A stretch of 64,000 bases of DNA from an uncultured Collinsella sp. (GCA_934668345.1 CAKUNE010000001.1:310001-374000); one strand, 5' to 3'. Positions 45,877 through 55,246 are shown, counted from the stretch's first letter. A program made the numbers and translations. Notes: generated by a model from the letters alone, not told the origin.

Positions 45877-46893
45877 ATGTCCGATAAAACCGCAATTCAT
45901 AATGACAAAAAGCCAATCAACGTCTTCATCAGCTATAAACGTGACGACAACCTCTATAACCATCTCGTTCGAATTGTGAAAAAGACTTTTTCCTTGCTTA
46001 ATTCAGACAAAAAGTACTTTCCCGAAACGAACTTTTATGCCAAAGAATTTCTGGACATCGACTCCATCGATTACGGCGAAAAGTGGATGGACAAAGTCGA
46101 AAGCGCCATCACGGATTCCGACATGTTCTTAGCTTTCGTAACTCCTAACTACATTAATAGCGAGCTTTGCCGTCATGAATATCATTTCTTTAGCATTAAA
46201 CCCAGCAATAGGGGCTTATGTATCCCAGTCTTTTGGAACAGTCAGGATAAGGCCGAAAAGGAACTCCTGCATACAGAAGACGCAAGCTCTTATAACAACG
46301 ACCCAGACGAAGCTCCAAGCAAAATCTGGCATAATATTCTCGAGTACAATGGCCTAGAAGGTATTTTGCCCAGATTGGTAGATACGTTATCAAAGGCAAG
46401 CGATAGCGACTACACTTATGTCGAGACATGCATAGCAACCTGGCTCGCAGACAAAATCTTCAATGCCTCCAAACCCATCCTCAGTGGCAAAATTAACATG
46501 ATGGACGATGAAAACGAATATGAGGCAGCAGCAGATATCGCCGAAGAGGAAACAGCGGTACTCAGCGAAATCGATGGCCTTACACTTAAGGCGCACTCCA
46601 AAGGCGTCACAGCAACTTGCGTTTATTCCGAGGGTATCGGCTATACCCTCAAAGCAGGAAGTGAGATTAGCCCCGATATCACCGCAACTTGCCCCGCATC
46701 AGTTCCCAAACGTCGAGCCCAAGAGCAAAATTTCATCGACGAAAACAATGTGCTGACAAAAGATCTTGTTTTCAGCAGCCCCTCAGCTGCCTCGGCATTT
46801 GTATTCGGCCGCAGTAGCAATGGCAAATATGATTGGAAAAACAAGAACGGCATACGTCTTGGAGAGCTGCTTAAGAATCAGTCCAGCAAATAA
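45877..46893 (+). CDS. TIR domain protein with C-terminal DUF4357
   Basis: 338 residues. The N-terminal TIR domain (about 14-165) has INVFISYKRDDNLYNHLV (box 1) and NSELCRHEYHFF, where the glutamate is in the place of the catalytic Glu of NAD-cleaving TIR enzymes. The C-terminus, LVFSSPSAASAFVFGRSSNG and YDWKNKNGIRLGELL, is a DUF4357 module found at the ends of restriction and defence proteins. TIR proteins of bacteria often deplete NAD or make signal nucleotides during phage infection; that role is inferred here. AT-richer than its neighbours. Last gene of the plus-strand operon. Confidence 0.87.
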   Translation: MSDKTAIHNDKKPINVFISYKRDDNLYNHLVRIVKKTFSLLNSDKKYFPETNFYAKEFLDIDSIDYGEKWMDKVESAITDSDMFLAFVTPNYINSELCRHEYHFFSIKPSNRGLCIPVFWNSQDKAEKELLHTEDASSYNNDPDEAPSKIWHNILEYNGLEGILPRLVDTLSKASDSDYTYVETCIATWLADKIFNASKPILSGKINMMDDENEYEAAADIAEEETAVLSEIDGLTLKAHSKGVTATCVYSEGIGYTLKAGSEISPDITATCPASVPKRRAQEQNFIDENNVLTKDLVFSSPSAASAFVFGRSSNGKYDWKNKNGIRLGELLKNQSSK

Positions 46894-46903
46894 TGAATAC
46901 GCC

Positions 46904-46939
46904 AAAAAGGGGGCTCGGTTCAAAACCGAGCCCCCTTTT
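46904..46939. terminator. Bidirectional Rho-independent terminator
   Basis: AAAAAGGGGGCTCGGTT and AACCGAGCCCCCTTTT with a 3-nt loop, between convergent genes. T-tracts on both strands. Confidence 0.9.
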
Positions 46940-46989
46940 CATTTAGCTATGGCTTTGCGACAAGCACTGGTCCATCCCTTTGGAGAATC

Positions 46990-48054
46990 CTACCGCTCCT
47001 CCAGCGTCCAGCCTTTCTGAGCGCAAAGATCACGCAGGGTAGCCACCAGGTCGGCATTGGTGTTGCTGTCGACCACGATCTTGTCGATGTGATCAGCGGC
47101 AATGTTGAGCTTGGGGAACGAGTGGCTGCAACCCGACAGGTTGAGCTCACCGACGTTACAGGTAATCTCGAGTGCGCCAAGAATATCATCGTTCGAAAGG
47201 TCGATCTTCTCGACATCACCCTGGAGTCCCTGATCGACGGTGAAGAACATCAGGTTCTTAAGACCCGAGGCATCGATGGAATTGACGGCGCCCTTTAGAC
47301 CTTCGACCTTAAAGGCGTTGAGCTTGGGGCAGACGCTCAAGTCGAGATCCTGGGTCGTCATGTCGCCAAACTTGAGCACCTCGAGTGCCTCGAGCTCGCT
47401 AAAGTCCGCACTCTTGGCGCTTAGGGTATTGATGCCGAGCGTATCGAGCTTGTCCAGCTTGCTAATGGGCGTAAAGTCCGTCACCTCGTCACTCACGACC
47501 AGCTCCGTGATGCGCTGGGTCTCTTTGGCGGTCAGTTGGCCATCGTCATCGTTATCGTAGTCGGCAAGCAGGCCGTGCAGGGTATCGTCCGTGATCGCAT
47601 CAACATCGACGAGGCCTTTTTCTTTTTTGGTCTTGGAACCAGAGTCTTCGGTTGCACTCGATTCTTTAGACGTACTCGACGAGGCCTCCCCGCCGCCCTG
47701 CACATCACCGACGCCGCCAATCACGGCGAAGGCGGCGACCGCGCCTATGACCACGACAGCCGCAAGCACTATCAGGGCGCGAACGCCTCCCAGGCGCGAG
47801 ACGGCTTCGTTCGCACGCTCAGCCGCCTGTCCGTTCGATTGCCCAGCGGGGCGGGGAATCCGGCCTGCTGTGCGGCCTGCAGCCTGTGGCGCCTGCCCGC
47901 TAGATTGTTCGGTCGCCTGTCCGTTCGGACGCATATTCACTCGCACATCCGGCGTCTCGGCAGCGCGCCCATTAGCCGTGTCCGAAGGCCGCTCAGGCAC
48001 ACGCTGGGCCTGCTCCGCATCCCGCCAAGACATGTCGGGCTTAAAGTTCGCCAT
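46990..48054 (-). CDS. Single-pass membrane protein with EF-hand-like and LRR-like ectodomain (paralogue 1)
   Basis: 354 residues. A Gln/Arg/Pro-rich cytoplasmic N-terminus of about 90 residues ends in AVSRLGGVRALIVLAAVVVIG, one membrane helix, then a Ser/Thr-rich spacer. The outer part has a dockerin/EF-hand-like DYDNDDDGQLTAKE and leucine-rich ladder segments (LDKLDTLGINTLSAKSADF, LNLSGCSHSFPKLNI). It resembles the neighbour at 48082-48987 in layout and sequence, so the two are tandem duplicates. ATG 48054 has AGGAGA 7 nt upstream. Function unknown; surface sensing or adhesion is plausible. Confidence 0.78.
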   Translation of the reverse strand: MANFKPDMSWRDAEQAQRVPERPSDTANGRAAETPDVRVNMRPNGQATEQSSGQAPQAAGRTAGRIPRPAGQSNGQAAERANEAVSRLGGVRALIVLAAVVVIGAVAAFAVIGGVGDVQGGGEASSSTSKESSATEDSGSKTKKEKGLVDVDAITDDTLHGLLADYDNDDDGQLTAKETQRITELVVSDEVTDFTPISKLDKLDTLGINTLSAKSADFSELEALEVLKFGDMTTQDLDLSVCPKLNAFKVEGLKGAVNSIDASGLKNLMFFTVDQGLQGDVEKIDLSNDDILGALEITCNVGELNLSGCSHSFPKLNIAADHIDKIVVDSNTNADLVATLRDLCAQKGWTLEER

Positions 48055-48081
48055 ATCGCTTCTCCTCACTTGGGCGCAGTT

Positions 48082-48987
48082 TTATTGTTGCTCCATGGTG
48101 TAGCCGTAGTCGCTACTCACTTTTTGCAAAAATTCGACCATGCCGCTGCTCGTATCGCTGTCATACAAGATCTTGCCGACACAATTGGGCGTAAAAGTGA
48201 TATTGAAAGCGTCTTCCCTACCCGCGCCGCACAGATCGAGCGTATCGACTCTGCTCTTGATATTCAGGTGCTCGAGGTTCACATCACCCGACAGGTCAAG
48301 CGTCCCAATGCTGCCATCAAGGCCTTCGATCTGGACGTTCGTCAACGATGACATGTTTTTGGCATTCAAGGTATCGACGGGGCTCTCGAGCCTGTTTACG
48401 GTAACGCGCTGTAGCTGAGGAAAACGCGTGAGATCAACCTGAGGCACCGAGCAGTCACCAATGGACAGATGAGTGATATTGCTAATGGAGCTTATGTCGT
48501 AGCTTTCGCTGTCGTAGTCGTCAATACCAAGCGTTGCGATGTTGTGGAAGTCGGCCAACAGGGGAAGCGAATCAAACGACTCGATATCGATCGAGGTAGC
48601 TTTATCCGCAGTCTCTTGCGAAATGTTGCCGTCCTCGTCCGCATCGAACGCTAAGTCCGAGCGCAGCGTCTCGTCCGCAATCTCATCGAGCGTGAGCACG
48701 GTGGCCTTTTTCGCTTCTTCCTGATGGCGTGCCTCTTTTTCCTTTTTACGCTGAGCGCGCGCCGCCTCGTCTTCTTGCTGTTGCTTGGCCTCGGCGCGTT
48801 GCTCGGTCTGCCGATTGGTGTCGGAGATGCCGCTCGTGATGGACGTGACCGCAACAATGGCGATGACTACCACCACAGCAAGGACGATCACCACGCGCGG
48901 ACCGCCCAAGCGGTTAACGACATCGTTAATATCCGATCCGTTGGGTCCGGCACTCCCCCGGCCGGACCCATTTTGATTGACTGCCAT
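48082..48987 (-). CDS. Single-pass membrane protein with EF-hand-like and LRR-like ectodomain (paralogue 2)
   Basis: 301 residues, paralogue of the downstream gene. Short cytoplasmic N-terminus with VVNRLGGPRVVIVLAVVVVIA entering the membrane, then a charged coiled stretch (QQEDEAARAQRKKEKEARHQ), an EF-hand-like FDADEDGNISQETADK and leucine-rich ladder repeats (LPLLADFHNIATLGIDDYD, LDLSGDVNLEHLNIK). The domain order matches paralogue 1, but the cytoplasmic tail is shorter and the coiled stretch is new. ATG 48987 follows AAAGGGAAA. Confidence 0.78.
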   Translation of the reverse strand: MAVNQNGSGRGSAGPNGSDINDVVNRLGGPRVVIVLAVVVVIAIVAVTSITSGISDTNRQTEQRAEAKQQQEDEAARAQRKKEKEARHQEEAKKATVLTLDEIADETLRSDLAFDADEDGNISQETADKATSIDIESFDSLPLLADFHNIATLGIDDYDSESYDISSISNITHLSIGDCSVPQVDLTRFPQLQRVTVNRLESPVDTLNAKNMSSLTNVQIEGLDGSIGTLDLSGDVNLEHLNIKSRVDTLDLCGAGREDAFNITFTPNCVGKILYDSDTSSGMVEFLQKVSSDYGYTMEQQ

Positions 48988-49008
48988 CCGTGTTTCCCTT
49001 TCCGCCGC

Positions 49009-50250
49009 CTACAGGCGGTCCTTGTCGAAGTAGTCGGCGTCGCGCCAGTCGCCGCGCCAGCGGTAGGCGTGAGCGTTCTCGCGCGACCAGTCGCTCAGGT
49101 GGCGCAGGATGAAGCGGCTCATGTCGTCCGCGAGCGGCTCGATCGGCCCCACGCGCCGCGCCTCGGCCGCCTGCTCCCAGAACGAGTACGCCATGAGGTA
49201 GAACGTGCCGGCGTCGACGTAGTCGCCCGGGTAGGCGGGGTCGTCGAACCAGCCGTGGGTGTCGGGCGTGCCGTTTTGCTCGCACCACTCCGCCACGTTG
49301 AGGGCGAGGCTCATCAGCGTCGTGTAGTCCTGCGGGCCGCCCGCGGCGAGCGCCTCGTACAGGTTGGACATGGGGCCCTCGGCGCCGTAGGCCGGGTAGT
49401 ACAGGTCCCAGATCCTCGACGCCGCGTCGTCGGTGAGCTCCATCCGCGAGGGACGGTCGCCCAGGCCGTCGTCGTAGACGGGCGCGTTGGGATCCTCCCC
49501 CGTGAAGGCCCCGACGCCGTAGTCGAGCGTGGAGGCGCTGTTGCGGGCGCCGCGGGCGGCGCGGGCCATGGAGCCGAAGACCGAGTAGCCGCTGTGGTAG
49601 CCGCGGACCGTCTCGGTGACGAGCTGGCGCAGGCTGAAGTTGGCGTGCGCGCGGTCGCGGGCCTCGCGGGTGGCGGCGGAACCGCGGAGGAAATACGTGG
49701 CGCCGATAATTAACTGCTTAATGATCAAACTCAACGGGCCGGCAATGATTTCCGTCACAACCACGAGAAGCCCGATGAACACAACGGCGGCCAAAGCGAA
49801 TGGATTGAATGCGCTATACCCTGGCGCCGGAAGCCCCGTATGCAACACATCGTCTCCGCCAACGTTCAAGTACATGCGGTACCAGACCGAGCAAAGTCCC
49901 CAAACCGTAAAAATACGCAGCGGGAAATACCGAACAATGGTGGGAATCGCGTCCACAATGCGCGAAAGATTGATGTTAAAGCGAGGGCGATTCGCGCCCT
50001 CGTTGTTAACCGGAGTAGCCGCCTCCGGATCGCCCGGAAGAGGCACGCCGGCGCGGCGCGCACGCAAACGATCGAGCCGCTCCTGGGCGGAAGAGGCTTG
50101 TGCCTGCGATGCACCTGCCGAAACACGTGTTCCCGCCACCTGTCCCGCAGCCGGCGTCGCATCCCCCTGCTGTTCATCAACGCGAGAGTTATAGAGGCGC
50201 GCAAGTCTCTCCTGCGCCGACATGCCCCCTTGCTGGTTATCGTCTGCCAT
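49009..50250 (-). CDS. Membrane protein of unknown function, compositionally mosaic
   Basis: Not recognised; 413 residues. N-terminal cytoplasmic region with two copies of SAQERLxRL (residues 10 and 52), then hydrophobic stretches FPLRIFTVWGLCSVWY and FALAAVVFIGLLVVVTEIIAGPL, and a hydrophilic C-terminal half with W/Y-rich NAHAYRWRGDWRDADYF at the end. The DNA for residues from about 185 on (49009-49690) is clearly more GC-rich than the N-terminal half and its neighbours. It lies 19 bp after the PH-like gene, probably in one unit with it. Confidence 0.72.
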   Translation of the reverse strand: MADDNQQGGMSAQERLARLYNSRVDEQQGDATPAAGQVAGTRVSAGASQAQASSAQERLDRLRARRAGVPLPGDPEAATPVNNEGANRPRFNINLSRIVDAIPTIVRYFPLRIFTVWGLCSVWYRMYLNVGGDDVLHTGLPAPGYSAFNPFALAAVVFIGLLVVVTEIIAGPLSLIIKQLIIGATYFLRGSAATREARDRAHANFSLRQLVTETVRGYHSGYSVFGSMARAARGARNSASTLDYGVGAFTGEDPNAPVYDDGLGDRPSRMELTDDAASRIWDLYYPAYGAEGPMSNLYEALAAGGPQDYTTLMSLALNVAEWCEQNGTPDTHGWFDDPAYPGDYVDAGTFYLMAYSFWEQAAEARRVGPIEPLADDMSRFILRHLSDWSRENAHAYRWRGDWRDADYFDKDRL

Positions 50251-50269
50251 GTGTTCTGCCTTTACCTAA

Positions 50270-50857
50270 TTAATAATGGAAGTGTGTCTGGGCATAGCGG
50301 TTAAGCGCATACCCAAACTCCCTGGATATCGTCTTGATGGTGTGCGTCTCCATCTTTCTGGTCTGAGGATTACGCCGATTAAAGACAAACGTCGGCATAA
50401 ACCCGCTCACTTCCTGAAACCCGCTCAGCGAATTAAAGGGGATGATAATCGGCGGATTGGAATTGCCCGGAGCGAAAAGTCTACCCGCCACCGCCTTACT
50501 GTTGCCTATGCCGGGGACAAGCATCTTGAGCGCGGGGTGATTATCGAGCGTCGAGCCCTCACGCTTGGCGACAATCTCGAGGTGGTTTTCGAAAATCCTG
50601 ATGGAGCACGGGCGTCCGTCATACGAGCCCAAACCCTCATTGATCACCACGTCATTTCGGATTTCGCGTTGTGCCATGTTCGAACGAGAACGTGCATTCG
50701 TCTGAGAGCCGCGCTGGGACGCCACGTTTTCAATACCCAACATGTCGTCAAAAGCGCCCATGGCACGTCGCTCGGTGCCATGAAGACCACGCTCGTTAGG
50801 ATTTTGATTGCGACCCTGTCCGCTATTCGGAAGTAGTCTAGTGAAATCAAAAGGCAT
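50270..50857 (-). CDS. Protein with PH-like C-terminal domain, unknown function
   Basis: 195 residues. Disordered, Asn/Gln/Arg-rich N-terminus, then from about residue 75 a domain with [20 protein letters not shown] and [19 protein letters not shown], the strand pattern of bacterial PH/GRAM-like domains. That assignment is by pattern only. ATG 50857 is chosen over a GTG at 50866 for better spacing to AAAGAG. The 124-bp gap upstream, after the kinase stop, has no island palindrome. Confidence 0.65.
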   Translation of the reverse strand: MPFDFTRLLPNSGQGRNQNPNERGLHGTERRAMGAFDDMLGIENVASQRGSQTNARSRSNMAQREIRNDVVINEGLGSYDGRPCSIRIFENHLEIVAKREGSTLDNHPALKMLVPGIGNSKAVAGRLFAPGNSNPPIIIPFNSLSGFQEVSGFMPTFVFNRRNPQTRKMETHTIKTISREFGYALNRYAQTHFHY

Positions 50858-50990
50858 ATAGAACACTCTTTCTTAACTTAAAACCCCGTCTCAGCCGTTC
50901 GCCTAACGCAATGCAAGTACTTACAAACGGCAGATACGACCTATCAATAGGTTCATGGGGCAGGCCAATCTGCTCACGCCTAGCTCGGTC

Positions 50991-53900
50991 CTATCGACCA
51001 AAAATAAACAGGACAAGCAAAACGACGACAACAATGGCAATGATTGCGCCTACCGACTGAAGAAGAGACACTACGCCCCAAAGCAGGAACGCAATGATTA
51101 CGGGAATCAACCAGAGATATGACCAGCTCTTAATCGTAGAAGCGCTGCTGGGATGTTCGTTGTCGCCCCATGCGGCAATACAAGCAAAGCAGTCAACAAG
51201 AATGGCAAGCAAAACCTCGCACTTGGCTACCGTATCGCCGTCAATAAACACCGCGCCCATAAACCCGGACGCGCTAATCACGGCCGCCGTGATAAACAAC
51301 AGGCGAATTGCCAACCTGCCAAGCCTATCCATAACTTCAGGATCGGCGTAGAAGGCCTTACCTTCGGAGCCAAACGAAAAATCTGCTCCCTGCGCCGTCG
51401 GAAGATCCTCGTCAACGCTCACCATCAAGAGCTTTTCCACCGTAGATCCCGTACGGCCATCAAAATCGACGAGTTGAACCAGGCGACTTTCAAGAAGATC
51501 TGCGTTGGCCGCCAGATCGCCGTCGAGAGACTGAACGCGGTCAACCGCGGAAAAAGAACGAAGCAGGTTCAAGGCCAAGAAGCCGAAGATGCCAGCAAAC
51601 GCCGCAACCAAGAACAGTACTGCGAGCGGGGCGAAGGAGCCACACATAACGATGAACTGCCCAAAGGAACCGCGAGCGCATAGGATAACAACGAAGTAGA
51701 CAACCGCCACAATGCACGTCCAGCGCAGCACACCGCCCTGCTCTTTCTTCACGGCTTCAATACGCGCCGTGGCATCGGCGATGCCTTCAGTCACATCGTA
51801 GTCTTGCGTATCCTGCCGGATAGCACCTTCGAGCGCGCCATCTGCCTCGTTTCGCTCGTCCTCGAGGAATTGAGAATAACTGGCGGAAGGTATCAGATTC
51901 GCATGAGCCAAAAGCCTGATTCCGATGCCATCAAGTAGATGTTCATCCGCACCGCTTGCAAGCAGTTCTGCCACATATCCGCGTGGCACTGTCTCTCCTC
52001 GTGCCTCGGCACAGAAAAGAGCATTCAACGTAAGCGGTCGAGTAAGAAGAACGTCCCTCGTCTGCCAGCCATTCACATAGGGAACAGGTGTCGCCTCCAT
52101 GTCGGCGCGAAGCCTGCTTCCTTCGATTCGGATATTGGACCCCGTTTGCATGAGCGAAGCAACCGATGCTTGCGACGAAGGAGATAGGCCGCGAAGATTG
52201 ACAATTGCGGATTCTCCGGCAGAGCCCGGAAGTGCCTCGTAAAGGGCGGTGTGCTCGGAAAGCCAAATCCAGCCTGCCATATTGCCGTATTTACGGTAGA
52301 ACGCTCGCACGGGAGTCTTGTTATCGGCGACACGGTCCATGAAATCGAGTACGACATCAACGTCAATTGACTCGCCGCTCTGGGCGTCACCACGCGCCTT
52401 AATAATAGCGTCCATGGAAACGTCTCCTGCAAAGAGCAGGAAGAACTCATCGACAGCGCGAGACGTTGAGCAAGTGGCAAAAAATGCCCGGGGGTTCCCG
52501 ATGAGCCTCCTGATCTCTTGCTGGGCCGCAGCATGAGTTTCCAACTCGTCGAACGTAAGGAAGCCCTTCAATAGGCAGGCAGCAAAATGTGGATCGTCTG
52601 AAGAAGCAGCGAGGTCCTCGATTGCCTTGATATTCCTGGCAATATTCGCAACTGCCGTATCATGTTCGCCCTGACGGGAGAGAACATAGGAAAGAAAGCC
52701 CGACGGAAGCACACCCATGGACGCAGTGCCATCAAGTCCCGACTTCACCGCATAGCGATCGATATCGGTATCGGCCATGGTGGCGATACGTGCCGGAAGA
52801 TCGTTTTTGCCGGTGCCCAGCGAAACATCTTCGCCGCGCCACGAAATGATCTTGCCGCCCGACATTTCGTAGATCACGCAAGCAAGATTGAAATCGTAAT
52901 TCGGTTTTTCTCCGCCCTTCGCTTTCGCCTCGGTGATCTCATGGATCTTTGTCTCGAGGTCGTTTTCATTCCATTTACGCATCTGACGCTCGAGCTGCCA
53001 CTGCTGCATGCGTTGTTTTGCCTCGTCCCAATGAGACGCGAGCCCGCGAGCGAGCGACACAGGATCGGTATAAAGCCTGCCGACAAATTCATACGGCGCA
53101 TGGCCGCTCTTGAAATCGAAGGTGGGCAGCTGACGATAGAAGTGATCTGGGTCAGCGATCCAGTCTTTAATTTCTTCGTATCCGAAGCGCTTGTTTGCAA
53201 GCTCAAACGTAAGGCCTTGAAGCAAATTACCCAAGGCAGCGTCATCAGGGTGGGTGAACTCAGCAGGTTGACCCGCTTCCTGAAACTCGAAAAACGTGTC
53301 GTCCTTCAAACGCTCATAGAGCGGGTGGACATTACCCTCATAAAGAGTCCAAATGGTATAGCCAAACGAATACCAATCGTTGCGAGGATCGACCATTCTG
53401 CCGTGACCAGGCGTATACCCGTTTGATCGCGTCTCGGTATTAGTCGTACGATTATCAATTCCGGAAAGAGAGCGAGCGGACCCATAGTCGCCAAGTGCGA
53501 TTTGTTTATCGTACAGGTAGACATTCGACGGTTTCACATCACGATGGACGATGCCAAACTCGGTGTGTAGCAAGTTAATCGCTTGGCTCAGCTCCGGAAT
53601 CACGCGACTTTTAACCATATGCTTGCTACGGGGACGGTCGCTAAGACAGGTAGCCTTGGGAGTGATGGCAATATCCCAAAGCTGAGGAGCGGGGGCCCCT
53701 ACTACGGTCGCGCTCAAGCCCTGGTGCAAATAGGCAAAAATAGGCAGCAAATGCGTTTCTGACACGGGACGACCATTGAGGCTCATGACGGCATGCACAG
53801 TCTTCTCGTATTCCGTGAGCATTCTTTCTATAAGAGGCTGAAACACCTTGGCAACACATGCGAGGCCGTCATCCACCCGCTCGGCAGCAAAGACCGTGGA

Positions 53901-54482
53901 CTGACCACCATGACCGACAACTTGACCCAAGTGAACAATAAACTGCTGGCCGTCACGTGAGGTAATCGTCACATCTTCCGGAACGAAAGGGGATACGGGC
54001 ACGGAGGAAGCGGCGCGAACGTCCCCACGAGAAACGGTCACCGTTTCGCCATTGGGATTTACCACCGCACCGCGTGGGACCGTTATCGTTTGACCCCCAG
54101 AAGCAGCAGGTCGCGGCACCGTTACGGTCTCGCCCGCCACGGACGTCATCGGCCGGGAAACCGTGACCGTCTCGCCGCCAGCGGGAGCAGCCATCGGCCT
54201 TGCAACCGTAACGGTCTCGCCGCCAGTCGCAGAAACCGGACGACTTACCGTTACCGTCTCGCCTGCCGACGGGGCGTCTCCGCGGCGAATGGTCACCGTT
54301 TCTCCGGACACCGGAGCAGTGCCTCGGCGCACCGTCACGGTCTCGCCCGGTACAGGAGCCTGATTGCCGTGATGTACGGTGACCGTTTCGCCGTTTACAG
54401 GTACGCCCCCACGGTGGACCGTCACGGTTTCACCGTTGCCGGCGCCGCCATCTCGGTGTACCGTTATCGTCTCATCAGACAT
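50991..54482 (-). CDS. Membrane Ser/Thr protein kinase with N-terminal GETVTV repeats
   Basis: 1,163 residues. Residues 1-150 are about eleven 13-16-residue repeats of G-E-T-V-T-V-x-R/H. The kinase domain follows: VVGHGGQSTVF (near 194), the lysine in CVAKVFQ, HRDVKPSNVYL (312), LGDYGSARSL (DFG as DYG, 330) and an activation segment rich in Thr (RTTNTETRSNGYTPGHG). A long helical middle region follows, then about six membrane segments from residue 925 to the end. Last gene of the six-gene operon, 2 nt after the PP2C gene, so the two likely act on the same targets. The Thr-rich repeats are natural sites for autophosphorylation. Confidence 0.88.
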   Translation of the reverse strand: MSDETITVHRDGGAGNGETVTVHRGGVPVNGETVTVHHGNQAPVPGETVTVRRGTAPVSGETVTIRRGDAPSAGETVTVSRPVSATGGETVTVARPMAAPAGGETVTVSRPMTSVAGETVTVPRPAASGGQTITVPRGAVVNPNGETVTVSRGDVRAASSVPVSPFVPEDVTITSRDGQQFIVHLGQVVGHGGQSTVFAAERVDDGLACVAKVFQPLIERMLTEYEKTVHAVMSLNGRPVSETHLLPIFAYLHQGLSATVVGAPAPQLWDIAITPKATCLSDRPRSKHMVKSRVIPELSQAINLLHTEFGIVHRDVKPSNVYLYDKQIALGDYGSARSLSGIDNRTTNTETRSNGYTPGHGRMVDPRNDWYSFGYTIWTLYEGNVHPLYERLKDDTFFEFQEAGQPAEFTHPDDAALGNLLQGLTFELANKRFGYEEIKDWIADPDHFYRQLPTFDFKSGHAPYEFVGRLYTDPVSLARGLASHWDEAKQRMQQWQLERQMRKWNENDLETKIHEITEAKAKGGEKPNYDFNLACVIYEMSGGKIISWRGEDVSLGTGKNDLPARIATMADTDIDRYAVKSGLDGTASMGVLPSGFLSYVLSRQGEHDTAVANIARNIKAIEDLAASSDDPHFAACLLKGFLTFDELETHAAAQQEIRRLIGNPRAFFATCSTSRAVDEFFLLFAGDVSMDAIIKARGDAQSGESIDVDVVLDFMDRVADNKTPVRAFYRKYGNMAGWIWLSEHTALYEALPGSAGESAIVNLRGLSPSSQASVASLMQTGSNIRIEGSRLRADMEATPVPYVNGWQTRDVLLTRPLTLNALFCAEARGETVPRGYVAELLASGADEHLLDGIGIRLLAHANLIPSASYSQFLEDERNEADGALEGAIRQDTQDYDVTEGIADATARIEAVKKEQGGVLRWTCIVAVVYFVVILCARGSFGQFIVMCGSFAPLAVLFLVAAFAGIFGFLALNLLRSFSAVDRVQSLDGDLAANADLLESRLVQLVDFDGRTGSTVEKLLMVSVDEDLPTAQGADFSFGSEGKAFYADPEVMDRLGRLAIRLLFITAAVISASGFMGAVFIDGDTVAKCEVLLAILVDCFACIAAWGDNEHPSSASTIKSWSYLWLIPVIIAFLLWGVVSLLQSVGAIIAIVVVVLLVLFIFGR
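54028..54482 (-). repeat. Protein-coding GETVTV repeat array
   Basis: About eleven in-frame repeats of 39-48 bp encoding GETVTV or QTITV followed by one or two residues and Arg/His. The DNA copies are diverged (for example GTTTCGCCG, GTCTCGCCC), so this is an old, selected protein repeat rather than a recent DNA amplification. Confidence 0.85.
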
Positions 54483-54484
54483 CT

Positions 54485-55246
54485 TTATTCCCCTATCTCA
54501 ATCACGATCAGCGTCGCGTCATCCGTCGAACCGCTCATGCGGGCCTCGGCATACAGCTCCTCGCACAGCTGCGCACAGGTCGAATCGCTCGCAAGCATCT
54601 GCTGCAGGCGCGCAAGGTCAATCTCCCCATCGATGCCGTCAGAGCAGATTAAGTAGCGATCGCCCGGAAACAACGTGGTCGTATTGATCTCCAGGTTTCG
54701 TCCGCCCTGATTAAGACCGACCGCCAGCTCAATGCAATGCGAGACCGACTCATCGCTGTACTCAAAACCAACGCCGCCCAGGCGGGATTCGGGCGTATGG
54801 TCGTAGCTCAACACCGCAAGCACGCCATCGCGCAAGCGATACACACGCGAATCGCCAGCATTAAAGATTGCGGCAGACCCATCATGCGCCACTATAAGAC
54901 CGGCAACCGTAGATGCGGCAACGGGCAGGCCATAACGGGCCGCATAGGAGTCAACATCGTTCTCGGCACGCTCGCCCGCCATACGCAAACGATCCTGCAG
55001 AATGTCAATCGAATCGGCTTCAAATACCTGAGTCGCCTGTGCAAACGCCTGAGCGGCGAGCGTCGAGGCGGCCGCTCCGTGCCCGCCTTCGCTCACGCCG
55101 TCAAAGACTGCCATGCAGCCCATCTCGCGCTCGCAATCGCCCACCAGGCCATAGCAAAGGACATCACCGTCAAGAAGCAAACGGTCCTCGTTGACGGGGT
55201 GATTGGTTCCCGCTTGGGTTTTTGCTGCAGCGATAAACTTCGTCAT
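54485..55246 (-). CDS. PP2C family protein phosphatase
   Basis: Metal-dependent Ser/Thr phosphatase, 253 residues, expected to reverse the kinase of the same operon. Motifs: VNEDRLLLDG, AVFDGVSEGGHGAAAS (DGxxGGHG metal site), FNAGDSRVYRL, YLICSDGIDGEI and STDDATLIVIEI. The start is the ATG at 55246, whose ATGA overlaps the AAA+ stop (55243), the classic sign of translational coupling. A TTG at 55252 is less well spaced. No membrane segment. Confidence 0.92.
   Translation of the reverse strand: MTKFIAAAKTQAGTNHPVNEDRLLLDGDVLCYGLVGDCEREMGCMAVFDGVSEGGHGAAASTLAAQAFAQATQVFEADSIDILQDRLRMAGERAENDVDSYAARYGLPVAASTVAGLIVAHDGSAAIFNAGDSRVYRLRDGVLAVLSYDHTPESRLGGVGFEYSDESVSHCIELAVGLNQGGRNLEINTTTLFPGDRYLICSDGIDGEIDLARLQQMLASDSTCAQLCEELYAEARMSGSTDDATLIVIEIGE

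Noticed and set aside
54028..54482. Possible CRISPR or DNA satellite because of regular repeats
   Set aside because: Units are in frame, vary in length and sequence, and encode one protein motif. No spacers or cas genes.
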